From JALORV01 sp035429805 (lineage in GTDB: Bacteria; Pseudomonadota; Gammaproteobacteria; Burkholderiales; Burkholderiaceae_F), in assembly GCA_035429805.1 (NCBI GenBank), contig DAOMFL010000042.1, forward strand, positions 1 through 32,219: DNA of 32,219 nucleotides, given 5' to 3'. The translations under genes and the position numbers were made by a program. The notes beneath the pieces were generated by a model. The model saw nothing but the letters and a program-made list of their open reading frames with translations. It was not told where the DNA came from and searched no databases. Positions 14,754 to 22,236 of this stretch are shown piece by piece (within the stretch, counting starts at the first letter, position 1; every line of letters starts with the position of its first letter).

Positions 14754-14973
14754 GAGATTCGCGCCGGGCATCGCTGTGGCGTGATGCCCAGGCAACGGGC
14801 TTGACTGCACACAGCGGTTGCGTGTGCGGGCGAGCATTCGAGGCGCGCAGTGTAGAGATCGTTCCCCTGACGTCCCTGAATATAGGCTCTAGTCCGGCGG
14901 TGTCGGTTCGTCCGGGCGGCCGATGGCAGCCGACGAACGCGATCCCATCACAGGAACGCGCGATGCGGTCGCC

Positions 14974-16239
14974 TCAGGCGGCGCGAGCCTGCGCGCTCGG
15001 TCGGGTCGGTAGTTCGCGGAACAGCGCGATCGCTTCATCGACGCTGTGGGCCTTGAGCAGCCGCTCCTGCACCTGCGCTGGTGACCAGCGGCCGGGCGCA
15101 ACCTCGCGCGCGAAGCGCGCCGCTGCCGACGCGTCGTCGAAGAACTTCAGGAACATGCGCTCGAGCTGTCCGGCGTCGCACAGGCCGAGTTCGAGCCGGA
15201 AGTCGACACGCCCCGAGCGGATCGCTGCCTCGTCGATCAGCTCGGGATGGTTCGTCGTCAGGAACACGACCGAGCCCTCGTGGGCGGCGACTCCATCGAG
15301 CGCGTTGATGAAGCCCGAGTACGACACCTTCACGCCGGTGTCGGCCTTGTCGCGCTGGCGGAAGAACGCATCGACGTCTTCGATCAGGATCACCGATCGC
15401 TGCGGCACCGATGACAGCAGGTTGCCGATCTTCTCGTCGGTCACGTTCGGCGAAGCAAGGCTCAGCACGCAGACGTTCAGCGCCAGCTCCGACGCGATCG
15501 CGGTCACGAGCGAGGTCTTGCCGGTACCCGGCGGCCCGTACAGCAGATAGCCGCGCCGCCACGGAATGCCCAGCGCTTCGTAGCGCTCATGCGAAGCGAA
15601 GAAGCGATTGAGGTCCTCGAGAATCGACTCCTTCTGCCCGGCCTTCAGCACCACCGAATCGAGCTTGCGGTTGTTTCCCAGTCGCGCCCGCATCCACTCG
15701 TTGTTATAGGGGCTCGGCATGTAGACCGCGATGCGGTTGAGTTCGCGCGCGATCCGATGCTCCATCGCCGCGTGCACCAGTTCCTCCAGCGGCGCCTTGT
15801 TGCGGCCGGGCGTGGAGAGCGAGATCTTCTCGAAGATCGACGGGCCGACCTGGACCTCGCGCTTCATCCACATCAGCCGGCCGTCGAGGAAGAAGAGATG
15901 GAAGCCCTCGCCCGGCGACAGCACCGTCAGCGGCTTTCCGCCCTGCTGCAGTTCGTCGTGCAGGCTCTGGTAGGCGGTGCCCTGGCGCACCGCGCGCGCG
16001 GTGAAGTTGTTGAGGCGCCGCAGCGATTCACGGCTGTCCATGTACTCGACCAGCGCCGGAAACATCAGTTCGTCGCGACTGTCGACCGTCAGCGTCGTGA
16101 TCAGGAAGTGCTTGGCCCAGCCGAACACCTTGCCGGGCACTTCGCGCAGCCACACCACCAGCAGACCGAGCAGCGCGAGCGTCAGGCCGCCCGACAGCAC
16201 CGCGCTGGACCCGAATACGCCCTGCAGCCACTCGCCCAT
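14974..16239 (-). CDS. BCS1-like membrane-anchored AAA ATPase
   Basis: 421 aa. One N-terminal transmembrane helix (about 13-31), then a BCS1-specific region (about 35-200) and a C-terminal AAA domain: Walker A GPPGTGKT (235-242), Walker B VILIEDVD (283-290), sensor 1 TTNHPE (328-333) and arginine finger in RSGRVD (341-346). The order TM / BCS1_N-like / AAA is that of mitochondrial Bcs1, which translocates the folded Rieske iron-sulfur protein of complex III. Bacterial homologues exist but their substrates are not established. All ATPase residues are intact. It stands alone on its strand, divergent from a TerB-like gene; no bc1 genes are adjacent, so the eukaryotic function cannot be transferred. 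Confidence 0.88.
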   Translation of the reverse strand: MGEWLQGVFGSSAVLSGGLTLALLGLLVVWLREVPGKVFGWAKHFLITTLTVDSRDELMFPALVEYMDSRESLRRLNNFTARAVRQGTAYQSLHDELQQGGKPLTVLSPGEGFHLFFLDGRLMWMKREVQVGPSIFEKISLSTPGRNKAPLEELVHAAMEHRIARELNRIAVYMPSPYNNEWMRARLGNNRKLDSVVLKAGQKESILEDLNRFFASHERYEALGIPWRRGYLLYGPPGTGKTSLVTAIASELALNVCVLSLASPNVTDEKIGNLLSSVPQRSVILIEDVDAFFRQRDKADTGVKVSYSGFINALDGVAAHEGSVVFLTTNHPELIDEAAIRSGRVDFRLELGLCDAGQLERMFLKFFDDASAAARFAREVAPGRWSPAQVQERLLKAHSVDEAIALFRELPTRPSAQARAA

Positions 16240-16332
16240 GAATTCCCCGCCTGTCCCGGCCCCGCACGCGCGTCACTTTACCCGCGCCGCGCCGACTTGC
16301 TAGATGCCGGGCTCGCTGCGAGACTCGGGCCC

Positions 16333-16785
16333 ATGCTGAACGCGCTTCGCGACTTCTTCGACCGCCACATCGCCGCGCCGCCGGCTGGCGAAGAACGCCA
16401 TTCGATCCAGCTGGCGACGGCGGCCCTGCTGGTCGAGGTGGCGCGCATCGACAGCGACACGAGCGCGGAAGAGCGCGATGTGGTGCTGCGTGCGGTGCGG
16501 GAAAGGTTCGAACTGCCGGAGGGGGAAGCGTCGGCGCTGATCGAGCTCGCCGAGGCCGAGATGAAGCAGGCCACCGACTACTACCAGTTCACTTCGCTCG
16601 TGAACCGGCACTTCACGCCGGAACAGAAGCTGCGCATCGTTGAGTTGATGTGGCGCGTCGCCTACGCGGACGCGGCTCTTTCTGCGCACGAGAATCACCT
16701 GATGCGCAGGATCGGCGATCTTCTGCACATCCCGCACGGCGACTTTATCGCGGCCAAGATGCGCGCCCAGGCCGCACCGGGCTGA
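16333..16785 (+). CDS. TerB-like (tellurite-resistance associated) family protein
   Basis: 150 aa, all-helical and acidic. ATLLVEVARID-like segment ALLVEVARIDSDTSAEERDVV (with the final residue, positions 36-56) and the second repeat MWRVAYADAALSAHENHLMRR show the TerB pattern: two helical halves each with an Asp-rich metal-binding turn (RIDSDTSAEE, YADAALSAHE). TerB-fold proteins bind divalent ions and associate with membranes; small stand-alone members like this are common in proteobacteria with no proven tellurite role. No other ter gene is present. It is divergent from the BCS1-like gene (93 bp apart) and 68 bp upstream of folE on the same strand. Confidence 0.82.
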   Translation: MLNALRDFFDRHIAAPPAGEERHSIQLATAALLVEVARIDSDTSAEERDVVLRAVRERFELPEGEASALIELAEAEMKQATDYYQFTSLVNRHFTPEQKLRIVELMWRVAYADAALSAHENHLMRRIGDLLHIPHGDFIAAKMRAQAAPG

Positions 16786-16795
16786 GGCGCGAATC

Positions 16796-16824
16796 GTCGC
16801 ACCGGACGGCGCTTCCTATATAGT
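16796..16824 (+). promoter_or_regulatory. Possible promoter of folE
   Basis: TATAGT at 16819-16824, within the A+T-rich string CTATATAGTC, is a good -10 candidate 30 bp before the folE ATG. The hexamer 17 bp upstream (GTCGCA, 16796-16801) is a poor -35. GGAAG at 16842-16846 serves as the ribosome-binding site. Confidence 0.4.
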
Positions 16825-16853
16825 CTCTTGCCGACCCGCGCTGGAAGCCGATC

Positions 16854-17582
16854 ATGAATGCGCGCAATCCCCCGTCAGGCCCGAGCGACACTGCCGACCT
16901 CGGCGTGCCGGTCTCGCAGAAGATCCGCGAGCGCCTGCAGAAGGCGAAGCACCGGTTTCACGCGAACGACTGCATCGCGCCGTTCATCCAGCCCGATGAA
17001 CTCCCGCTGCTGCAGGAGGAAGTCGAGCGCAGGATGCTCGGCGTGCTCGAAAGCCTCGTCATCGACGTCGACAGCGATCACAACACGCGCGAGACCGCGC
17101 GCCGCGTCGCCAAGATGTACCTGACCGAGGTCTTCCGCGGGCGCTACGCCGAGATGCCCGCAGTGACGGAGTTCCCGAACGTCGAACGGCTCAACGAGCT
17201 GATGATCGTCGGTCCAATCACGGTGCGCAGCGCCTGTTCGCACCATCTGTGCCCGATCCTGGGCAAGGTCTGGATCGGCGTGCTGCCGAACGAGCACTCG
17301 AACCTGATCGGGCTGTCGAAGTACGTGCGCCTTGCCGACTGGGTGATGAGCCGGCCGCAGATCCAGGAAGAAGCGGTGACGCACCTCGCGGATCTGCTGC
17401 AGGGGACGATGCAGCCCGATGGCCTCGCGATCGTCATGGAGGCTGATCACTTCTGCATGCAGTGGAGAGGCGTCAAGGACACGGACTCCAAGATGATCAA
17501 CAGCGTCATGCGCGGCGCGTTCCTGAAGGACCCGAACCTGCGGCGCGAGTTCCTCGCGCTGCTGAAGATGAAGAACGCCTGA
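16854..17582 (+). CDS. folE: GTP cyclohydrolase I
   Basis: 242 aa, cytoplasmic. It converts GTP to 7,8-dihydroneopterin triphosphate, the first step of tetrahydrofolate (and other pterin) synthesis. Zinc ligands are visible as Cys128 and His131 (ACSHH) and Cys201 (DHFCMQWRG), matching E. coli Cys110/His113/Cys181. The N-terminal 45 residues are an extension, including a Pro-rich start. The C-terminal block (KDTDSKMINSVMRGAFLKD) is the conserved family end. A -10-like TATAGT precedes it and a BLUF photoreceptor gene begins only 14 bp after its stop, suggesting one transcript. Confidence 0.96.
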   Translation: MNARNPPSGPSDTADLGVPVSQKIRERLQKAKHRFHANDCIAPFIQPDELPLLQEEVERRMLGVLESLVIDVDSDHNTRETARRVAKMYLTEVFRGRYAEMPAVTEFPNVERLNELMIVGPITVRSACSHHLCPILGKVWIGVLPNEHSNLIGLSKYVRLADWVMSRPQIQEEAVTHLADLLQGTMQPDGLAIVMEADHFCMQWRGVKDTDSKMINSVMRGAFLKDPNLRREFLALLKMKNA

Positions 17583-17596
17583 CCGGAGACTCCGAC

Positions 17597-18025
17597 ATGC
17601 TTGTCCGCCTGCTGTACGCCAGCCGCGCCGCCGCTCCGGTCACGCAGGAGATCATCGATTCGATCCTGCAGCAGTCGCGCACACAGAATCCGGCCCTCGG
17701 CATCACCGGCGTGCTGTGCCACGGCGGCGAGGTCTACATGCAGGCGCTCGAAGGCGGGCGCGATGCGGTCAACACGCTCTACGCGAAGATCGTGCGCGAC
17801 ACGCGCCATCGCGAGATCGTGCTGCTGCACTACGCCGAAGTGCCGGAGCGGCACTTCGCGGGCTGGACGATGGGCCAGGTCAACCTCACCAAGGTCAATC
17901 CCTCGCTGCTGCTGAAGTACTCGGACAAGCCGGTGCTCGACCCCTTCACCGTGTCCGGGCGGGCGTCGATGGCACTGCTCGAAGAACTGATGGCGACCGC
18001 GCAGATCGTCGGCCGCGCCGGCTGA
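17597..18025 (+). CDS. Short BLUF-domain blue-light sensor
   Basis: 142 aa single-domain BLUF protein (FAD-binding blue-light receptor). The residues that form the photoactive hydrogen-bond network are all present with the spacing of AppA: Tyr7, Asn31, Gln49, Trp90 and Met92 (AppA Tyr21, Asn45, Gln63, Trp104, Met106). The domain covers residues 1-100 and a roughly 40-residue C-terminal helical cap follows, as in stand-alone proteins of the PixD/Slr1694 type. There is no output domain, so signalling must be by protein-protein contact. It follows folE by 14 bp and ends 4 bp from the stop of a convergent nuclease gene. Confidence 0.93.
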   Translation: MLVRLLYASRAAAPVTQEIIDSILQQSRTQNPALGITGVLCHGGEVYMQALEGGRDAVNTLYAKIVRDTRHREIVLLHYAEVPERHFAGWTMGQVNLTKVNPSLLLKYSDKPVLDPFTVSGRASMALLEELMATAQIVGRAG

Positions 18026-18029
18026 AGCC

Positions 18030-18536
18030 CTACCGCCCGGCGCGCACCGAGTGTTCGCGCCGGTAATCCCAGGGCGGCGTCGGCGCCGTGGCGGTCCAGA
18101 GTCCCGCGTGCACGGCACGCGCCTGTTCCTCGGCCCGCGCGTAGTCGATGCGCGCCTGCGGCGGCTGCTCGTGCGCGTACTTCACGTAGTGCCACGCGAG
18201 CCCGCGGCGCACCTGCTCGAGCCCGACGTCGACACCGTCGACGTACACACGACACACCGCGCGGCCATAGCGATCTGACTTCGGGCATTCGGCGCGGGCG
18301 CTGCGGCCCTGCGCGAGTTCGGCCAGTGACTGCCGCGCGCGTTGCCCGAACGGCTGCATGCGCTCGGGCGCGTCGATGCCGTCGATGCGGATGCGGTGCT
18401 GTGTCCGGCTCGCGTCGAGCAGAGTCAGCGTGTCACCGTCGGCAACGCCCACGACCGTGCCGGCCCACTCGGCCGCCGCCGCGCCGAGCGGCAGCGCGAC
18501 GAGTAATACGAGAGCAAAGAGACGACGCTGCAGCAT
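18030..18536 (-). CDS. Secreted thermonuclease-family (SNase-like) nuclease
   Basis: 168 aa. Signal peptide at residues 1-22 (LFALVLLVALPLGAAAA). The SNase fold shows VVGVADGDTLTLL (28-40), IRIDGIDAPE (49-58) giving Arg50, Asp55 and Glu58, and DRYGRAVC (88-95) with Arg92 as the second catalytic arginine. These correspond to Staphylococcus nuclease Arg35, Asp40, Glu43 and Arg87, so it should be an active Ca-dependent DNA/RNA nuclease in the periplasm or outside the cell. Cys84 and Cys95 may form a disulfide. It is convergent with the BLUF gene and divergent from sodC. Confidence 0.9.
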   Translation of the reverse strand: MLQRRLFALVLLVALPLGAAAAEWAGTVVGVADGDTLTLLDASRTQHRIRIDGIDAPERMQPFGQRARQSLAELAQGRSARAECPKSDRYGRAVCRVYVDGVDVGLEQVRRGLAWHYVKYAHEQPPQARIDYARAEEQARAVHAGLWTATAPTPPWDYRREHSVRAGR

Positions 18537-18685
18537 GGCGAACCCGGATCGGACCCTTCTGCCATCCTAGGAATCCGCCGCCTGTGCAGTAGTCCGGAAA
18601 GCGGCGACGCCGCGCTGCATTTCGAGCGTCCAGCCGCTACGATGACGACCACGCCCACAGTAACGTTCGAAACGAGGAGAAGAAC

Positions 18686-19228
18686 ATGTCGGTACGGTGG
18701 ATTGCCATTGCAGCCGTCGCGATGCTCGCCACGGGATGCGAAACGTTCAGCAAAGGTCCGTTGGCGGCCGCGGATGTGAAGGGCTTCGAGGGCAGCAAAG
18801 TCTGGGGGCGCGTCACGTTCCACCAGCCCGAGGGCGACAAGGCCGGAGGCAGCGGCAGCAAGGTCTACATCCGCGCCGACATCAACGGCCTGCCGGGTGG
18901 GCAGAGCTTCGGCTTCCACGTCCATGAAAAGGGGGACTGCTCGAACAACGGCATGGGCGCCGGCGGGCACTTCAACCCTGAGGGCAAGCCGCATGGCCGC
19001 TCCGACGGACCGGAACATCATGCGGGCGATCTGCCCAACCTGCAGGCGAACGGCGAAGGTGTCGCGGTCTACGCGGTGACGTCAGACACGCTCACGGTGG
19101 CGCCCGGACCCAACTCCGTCATCAACCGCGCCATCGTCATACATGCGCAGCCCGACGACTACAAGACGCAGCCCGCCGGCAACTCAGGGGCACGAATTGC
19201 CTGTGGCGTGATCCGCAGCTGGGACTGA
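18686..19228 (+). CDS. sodC: Periplasmic Cu,Zn superoxide dismutase, predicted lipoprotein
   Basis: 180 aa. The leader ends in LATGC, a lipobox with Cys18, so the enzyme is probably anchored to a membrane facing the periplasm. Copper ligands His78, His80 (FHVHEKGDC), His95 and His153 and zinc ligands His95, His103, His112 and Asp115 (EHHAGDLPN) are present, as is the disulfide pair Cys85-Cys173. It dismutates superoxide outside the cytoplasm. Start chosen at 18686 with GAGGAG about 8 bases upstream. TACGAT, 40-50 bp upstream of the start, could be a -10 element but no convincing -35 accompanies it. Confidence 0.95.
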   Translation: MSVRWIAIAAVAMLATGCETFSKGPLAAADVKGFEGSKVWGRVTFHQPEGDKAGGSGSKVYIRADINGLPGGQSFGFHVHEKGDCSNNGMGAGGHFNPEGKPHGRSDGPEHHAGDLPNLQANGEGVAVYAVTSDTLTVAPGPNSVINRAIVIHAQPDDYKTQPAGNSGARIACGVIRSWD

Positions 19229-19244
19229 TACGCGGCTGGCGGCG

Positions 19245-20219
19245 CTACGCGACCAGCAGCTCGGCGTAGCGCCGCAGGTCGACGTTGCCGCCGCTCAGGA
19301 TGACGCCGACGCGGCGGCCGCGCACGTCGACCGCCTGCTCGAAGGCCGCCGCGGCGCCAAGACAGCCGGTCGGCTCGACGACGATCTTCATGCGCTCCGC
19401 AAAGAAGCGCATCGCCCGCTTGAGTGCCTCGTCGCTCACCGTGACGACATCGGCGACCAGCTGCTGGATCACCGGAAACGTGTAGCGGCCCGGGTGCTGC
19501 GTCTGCGCGCCGTCGGCGATCGTGCGGGGCACCTCGATGTGCACGATCGAACCGGCGCGCAGCGACTGCTGCACGTCGTTGCCCGCTTCCGGCTCGACCC
19601 CGATGACGCGGCATTCGGGCTGCAGGTGCTGCGCCGCGACCGCGCAACCCGAGATCAGACCGCCCCCGCCGACGCACACCAGCAGCAGGTCGAGCCGGCC
19701 GGCGTCCTGCATCAGTTCCAGTGCCGACGTACCCTGCCCCGCCATCACATGCGGGTGGTCGTAAGGCGGGACCAGCGTCATGCCGCGCTCGCTCGCCAGG
19801 CGCTGGCCGATCGCCTCCCGGTCTTCGGTGTAACGGTCGTACAGCACGACGTCGGCGCCGTAGCCGCGCGTGGCTTCGATCTTGATGGCCGGCGCATCCT
19901 TCGGCATCACGATCGTCGCCGGCATGCCGAGCAGGCGTGCCGACAGCGCCACCGCCTGCGCGTGGTTGCCGGAGGAGAAGGCGACGACGCCGGCCTTGCG
20001 CTGCGCGGGCGAAAACTGCGCCAGCGCGTTGTACGCGCCGCGGAACTTGAAGGCCCCCATGCGCTGGAAGTTCTCGCACTTGAAGAACAGCTCCGCGCCA
20101 GTGAGCTCGTTGGCGGTGCGCGAGGTCATCACCGGCGTGCGGTGGGCCACACCGGCGAGGCGCCGGGCCGCCGCAGCGAGGTCGTCATAGCTGATCGCGA
20201 GGTCCACGGCGCCGAGCAT
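19245..20219 (-). CDS. Threonine/serine dehydratase (fold-type II PLP enzyme, no ACT domain)
   Basis: 324 aa. Catalytic Lys58 lies in GAFKFRGA, the PLP phosphate loop is SSGNHAQA and the glycine loop is VCVGGGGLISG. The length and lack of C-terminal ACT domains match catabolic-type threonine ammonia-lyases or serine racemase/dehydratase-like proteins rather than biosynthetic IlvA. It would deaminate L-threonine to 2-oxobutyrate (and/or L-serine to pyruvate). I chose the ATG at 20217-20219, preceded by GGAGG; in-frame upstream ATGs lack a ribosome-binding site. It is divergent from cysK (92 bp apart), another enzyme of the same fold. Confidence 0.88.
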   Translation of the reverse strand: MLGAVDLAISYDDLAAAARRLAGVAHRTPVMTSRTANELTGAELFFKCENFQRMGAFKFRGAYNALAQFSPAQRKAGVVAFSSGNHAQAVALSARLLGMPATIVMPKDAPAIKIEATRGYGADVVLYDRYTEDREAIGQRLASERGMTLVPPYDHPHVMAGQGTSALELMQDAGRLDLLLVCVGGGGLISGCAVAAQHLQPECRVIGVEPEAGNDVQQSLRAGSIVHIEVPRTIADGAQTQHPGRYTFPVIQQLVADVVTVSDEALKRAMRFFAERMKIVVEPTGCLGAAAAFEQAVDVRGRRVGVILSGGNVDLRRYAELLVA

Positions 20220-20311
20220 AACCCTCCGGTGCATACCGTTATCAGGCCGGGTGATGTAACAACCCAATGCGACGGCGTACTGTTGCCGCAGCGTCAATCC
20301 CGGAGCTCACC

Positions 20312-21229
20312 ATGCGCGCAGCCAGCATTCTCGAGACCATCGGCAACACCCCGCACATCCGCATCAACCGGCTGTTTCCGGGCCACGAGGTGTGGTCGAA
20401 GTCGGAGCGCAGCAATCCCGGCGGCTCAATCAAGGACCGCATCGCGGTGTCGATGGTGGCCGCGGCAGAACGCGACGGACGGCTCAAGCCCGGCGGAACC
20501 ATCATCGAGCCGACTTCCGGCAACACCGGCATCGGGCTTGCGATGGTCGCGGCCGTCAAGGGTTACCCGCTGATCCTCGTGATGCCGGACAGCATGTCCG
20601 TCGAGCGGCGCCGCCTGATGCTCGCCTACGGCGCGAAGTTCGTGCTGACGCCGCGCGAAAAAGGAATGAAGGGCGCGATCGAGCGCGCGCAGCAGCTGGC
20701 CAGCGAGACGCCGGGCGCGTGGATCCCGCAGCAGTTCGACAACCCCGCCAACATCGAGGCGCACGTGCAGACCACCGCGCAGGAGATCCTGGCCGACTTC
20801 CCCGAAGGCCTGGACGCGATCATCACCGGCGTCGGCACCGGCGGCCACATCTCCGCGGTCGGCCTGGTGCTCAAGCCCAAGTGGCCAAAGCTCAGGGTAT
20901 TCGCGGTCGAACCCGCCGCCTCGCCGGTCATCTCCGGCGGCCAGCCATCGCCGCACCCGATCCAGGGCATCGGCGCCGGATTCATTCCAGCGAACCTGAA
21001 GACCGAAGTGCTGGACGGCGTCATCACGGTCGAGGCCGAGGAAGCGCGCGAAATGGCGCGCCGAGCGGCGCGCGAAGAGGGGCTGCTGATCGGTATCTCG
21101 TCCGGCGCGACGCTCGCGGCTATCGCGAAGAAACTGCCGGAGCTGCCGAAAGGCAGCCGCGTGCTCGGCTTCAACTACGACACCGGCGAGCGCTACCTGT
21201 CGATCGAAGGCTTCCTGCCCGTCGAGTAG
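20312..21229 (+). CDS. cysK: Cysteine synthase A (O-acetylserine sulfhydrylase)
   Basis: 305 aa. PLP lysine Lys41 sits in NPGGSIKDR, the substrate loop is PTSGNTGIGLA, and the phosphate-binding loop is GVGTGGHIS. IPQQFDNPAN and the IQGIGAGFIP block are characteristic of CysK/CysM; the C-terminal ISSGA segment is intact. It makes L-cysteine from O-acetylserine and sulfide. GGAG is six bases before the ATG. No other cysteine or sulfate assimilation gene is in the window. CysM-like specificity (thiosulfate) cannot be excluded. Confidence 0.9.
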   Translation: MRAASILETIGNTPHIRINRLFPGHEVWSKSERSNPGGSIKDRIAVSMVAAAERDGRLKPGGTIIEPTSGNTGIGLAMVAAVKGYPLILVMPDSMSVERRRLMLAYGAKFVLTPREKGMKGAIERAQQLASETPGAWIPQQFDNPANIEAHVQTTAQEILADFPEGLDAIITGVGTGGHISAVGLVLKPKWPKLRVFAVEPAASPVISGGQPSPHPIQGIGAGFIPANLKTEVLDGVITVEAEEAREMARRAAREEGLLIGISSGATLAAIAKKLPELPKGSRVLGFNYDTGERYLSIEGFLPVE

Positions 21230-21423
21230 CCGTCTCAGCGGCGCCGCGCAGGGCCGGCGCCTTCCACCTTCTCGTGGCCGAATCGCCGTGGCGACGGCGG
21301 CGGCGCTGGGTGTACGGCGAGTTGAAGTCCCATCGACCGCGGCGCTTGCGCGCGTGTCGGTGCTGACCCACGATGAAGGTCCTCTGCATCGGCCGCGGCA
21401 ATCGCGGCACTCGGGCGCCTTCG

Positions 21424-22176
21424 ATGAGCGGCATCACGTCACGTCGCCACTGGCTCACCGGCCTGGCCGCCGTCGTGGCCGGGCTCGCCCTGCCGTTGAC
21501 GAACCGAGCGCAAAGCGATGTCCGCCGCGCGCACGAGCGACTGATGGTGGAGATCGACGCCGACATGCGCGCCACCGCCTACGGGACCGGTCGCAGCGCA
21601 TTGAGCCCCTCCGTGCGTCGCGCGATGGAAACCGTCCCGCGCGAACGCTTCGTGCCGCCGGAACTGGCCCCGCTCGCCTACGAGAACCGCCCGTTGCCCA
21701 TCGGGCACGGCCAGACGATCTCGCAGCCTTTCATCGTCGCGCTGATGACCGAACTGCTGGATCCGCAGCCCGGCGACGTGATACTCGAAGTCGGAACGGG
21801 TTCCGGCTACCAGGCCGCCGTGCTGGCTGCGTGCGTGCACAAGGTGTACTCGGTCGAGATCGTCGCACCGCTCGCGCGGCAGGCCCGCGCCGCGCTCGAT
21901 GCGGCCGGCGTGCGCAACGTCGAGACGCGTGTCGGCGACGGCTACCGGGGGTGGCCCGAGGCGGCGCCATTTGACGGCATCATCGTGACGGCGGCGCCGG
22001 ACCACGTGCCCCCGGCGCTCGTCGAGCAGCTGAAGCCCGGCGGGCGGCTGGTGATCCCGGTCGGTCCGGTTGCGCTGGGCCAGGACCTGTTGCTGATCCG
22101 CAAGGACGCCGACGGCCGCACCGTCTCGCGACGGACGATCGCAGTGCGCTTCGTGCCGCTGACGCGCGAGCGCTGA
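21424..22176 (+). CDS. pcm: Protein-L-isoaspartate O-methyltransferase with export signal
   Basis: 250 aa when started at the ATG at 21424 (an in-frame ATG lies at 21373). The catalytic core begins near residue 35 and shows the PCMT hallmark LPIGHGQTISQP (91-102) and the SAM-binding motif EVGTGSGYQAA (122-132), ending in a conserved ALVEQLKPGGRLVIPVG. It methylates isoaspartyl residues for protein repair. The unusual part is the N-terminus: SRRHWLTGLAAVVAGLALPL is a twin-Arg/hydrophobic leader resembling a Tat or Sec signal, followed by an Ala-Gln site. If exported, the enzyme would need SAM outside the cytoplasm; membrane anchoring facing inward is the alternative. A terminator hairpin follows the stop. 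Confidence 0.88.
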   Translation: MSGITSRRHWLTGLAAVVAGLALPLTNRAQSDVRRAHERLMVEIDADMRATAYGTGRSALSPSVRRAMETVPRERFVPPELAPLAYENRPLPIGHGQTISQPFIVALMTELLDPQPGDVILEVGTGSGYQAAVLAACVHKVYSVEIVAPLARQARAALDAAGVRNVETRVGDGYRGWPEAAPFDGIIVTAAPDHVPPALVEQLKPGGRLVIPVGPVALGQDLLLIRKDADGRTVSRRTIAVRFVPLTRER

Positions 22177-22184
22177 GGCGGCGA

Positions 22185-22212
22185 CGGCGAGTCCGTATCA
22201 GTAGACTCGCCG
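22185..22212 (+). terminator. Intrinsic terminator downstream of pcm
   Basis: CGGCGAGTC (22185-22193) pairs perfectly with GACTCGCCG (22204-22212), giving a 9-bp stem with a 10-base loop, followed by CTTT. It begins 9 bp after the pcm stop and precedes the aldo/keto reductase gene. Confidence 0.6.
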
Positions 22213-22236
22213 CTTTGCGCACACGCTGCCCGATCG

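Larger units (their letters stand above)
14223..14973. other. 750-bp region without a confident gene
   Basis: Between the tetR operator and the BCS1-like gene no conventional gene is evident. Codon-position GC bias is weaker than in neighbours, and 14640-14770 is less G+C-rich. Two small minus-strand frames (14652-14753 and 14478-14606) share one reading frame. On the minus strand TATATT (14884-14879) could be a -10 element for them. The part 14223-14470 shows nothing I can interpret. Confidence 0.5.

Noticed and set aside
14223..14973. Prophage or integron remnant
   Set aside because: No integrase, attachment repeats, transposase fragment or terminal inverted repeats are visible; only two doubtful small frames.
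1..16239. Functional link between the BCS1-like protein and the Rieske protein at the window start
   Set aside because: They are nearly 15 kb apart with no shared operon, and the Rieske protein has no signal peptide or transmembrane anchor, unlike a Bcs1 client.
16333..16785. Tellurite-resistance operon
   Set aside because: Only a lone TerB-like protein is present; no terZ, terC, terD or terE neighbours.
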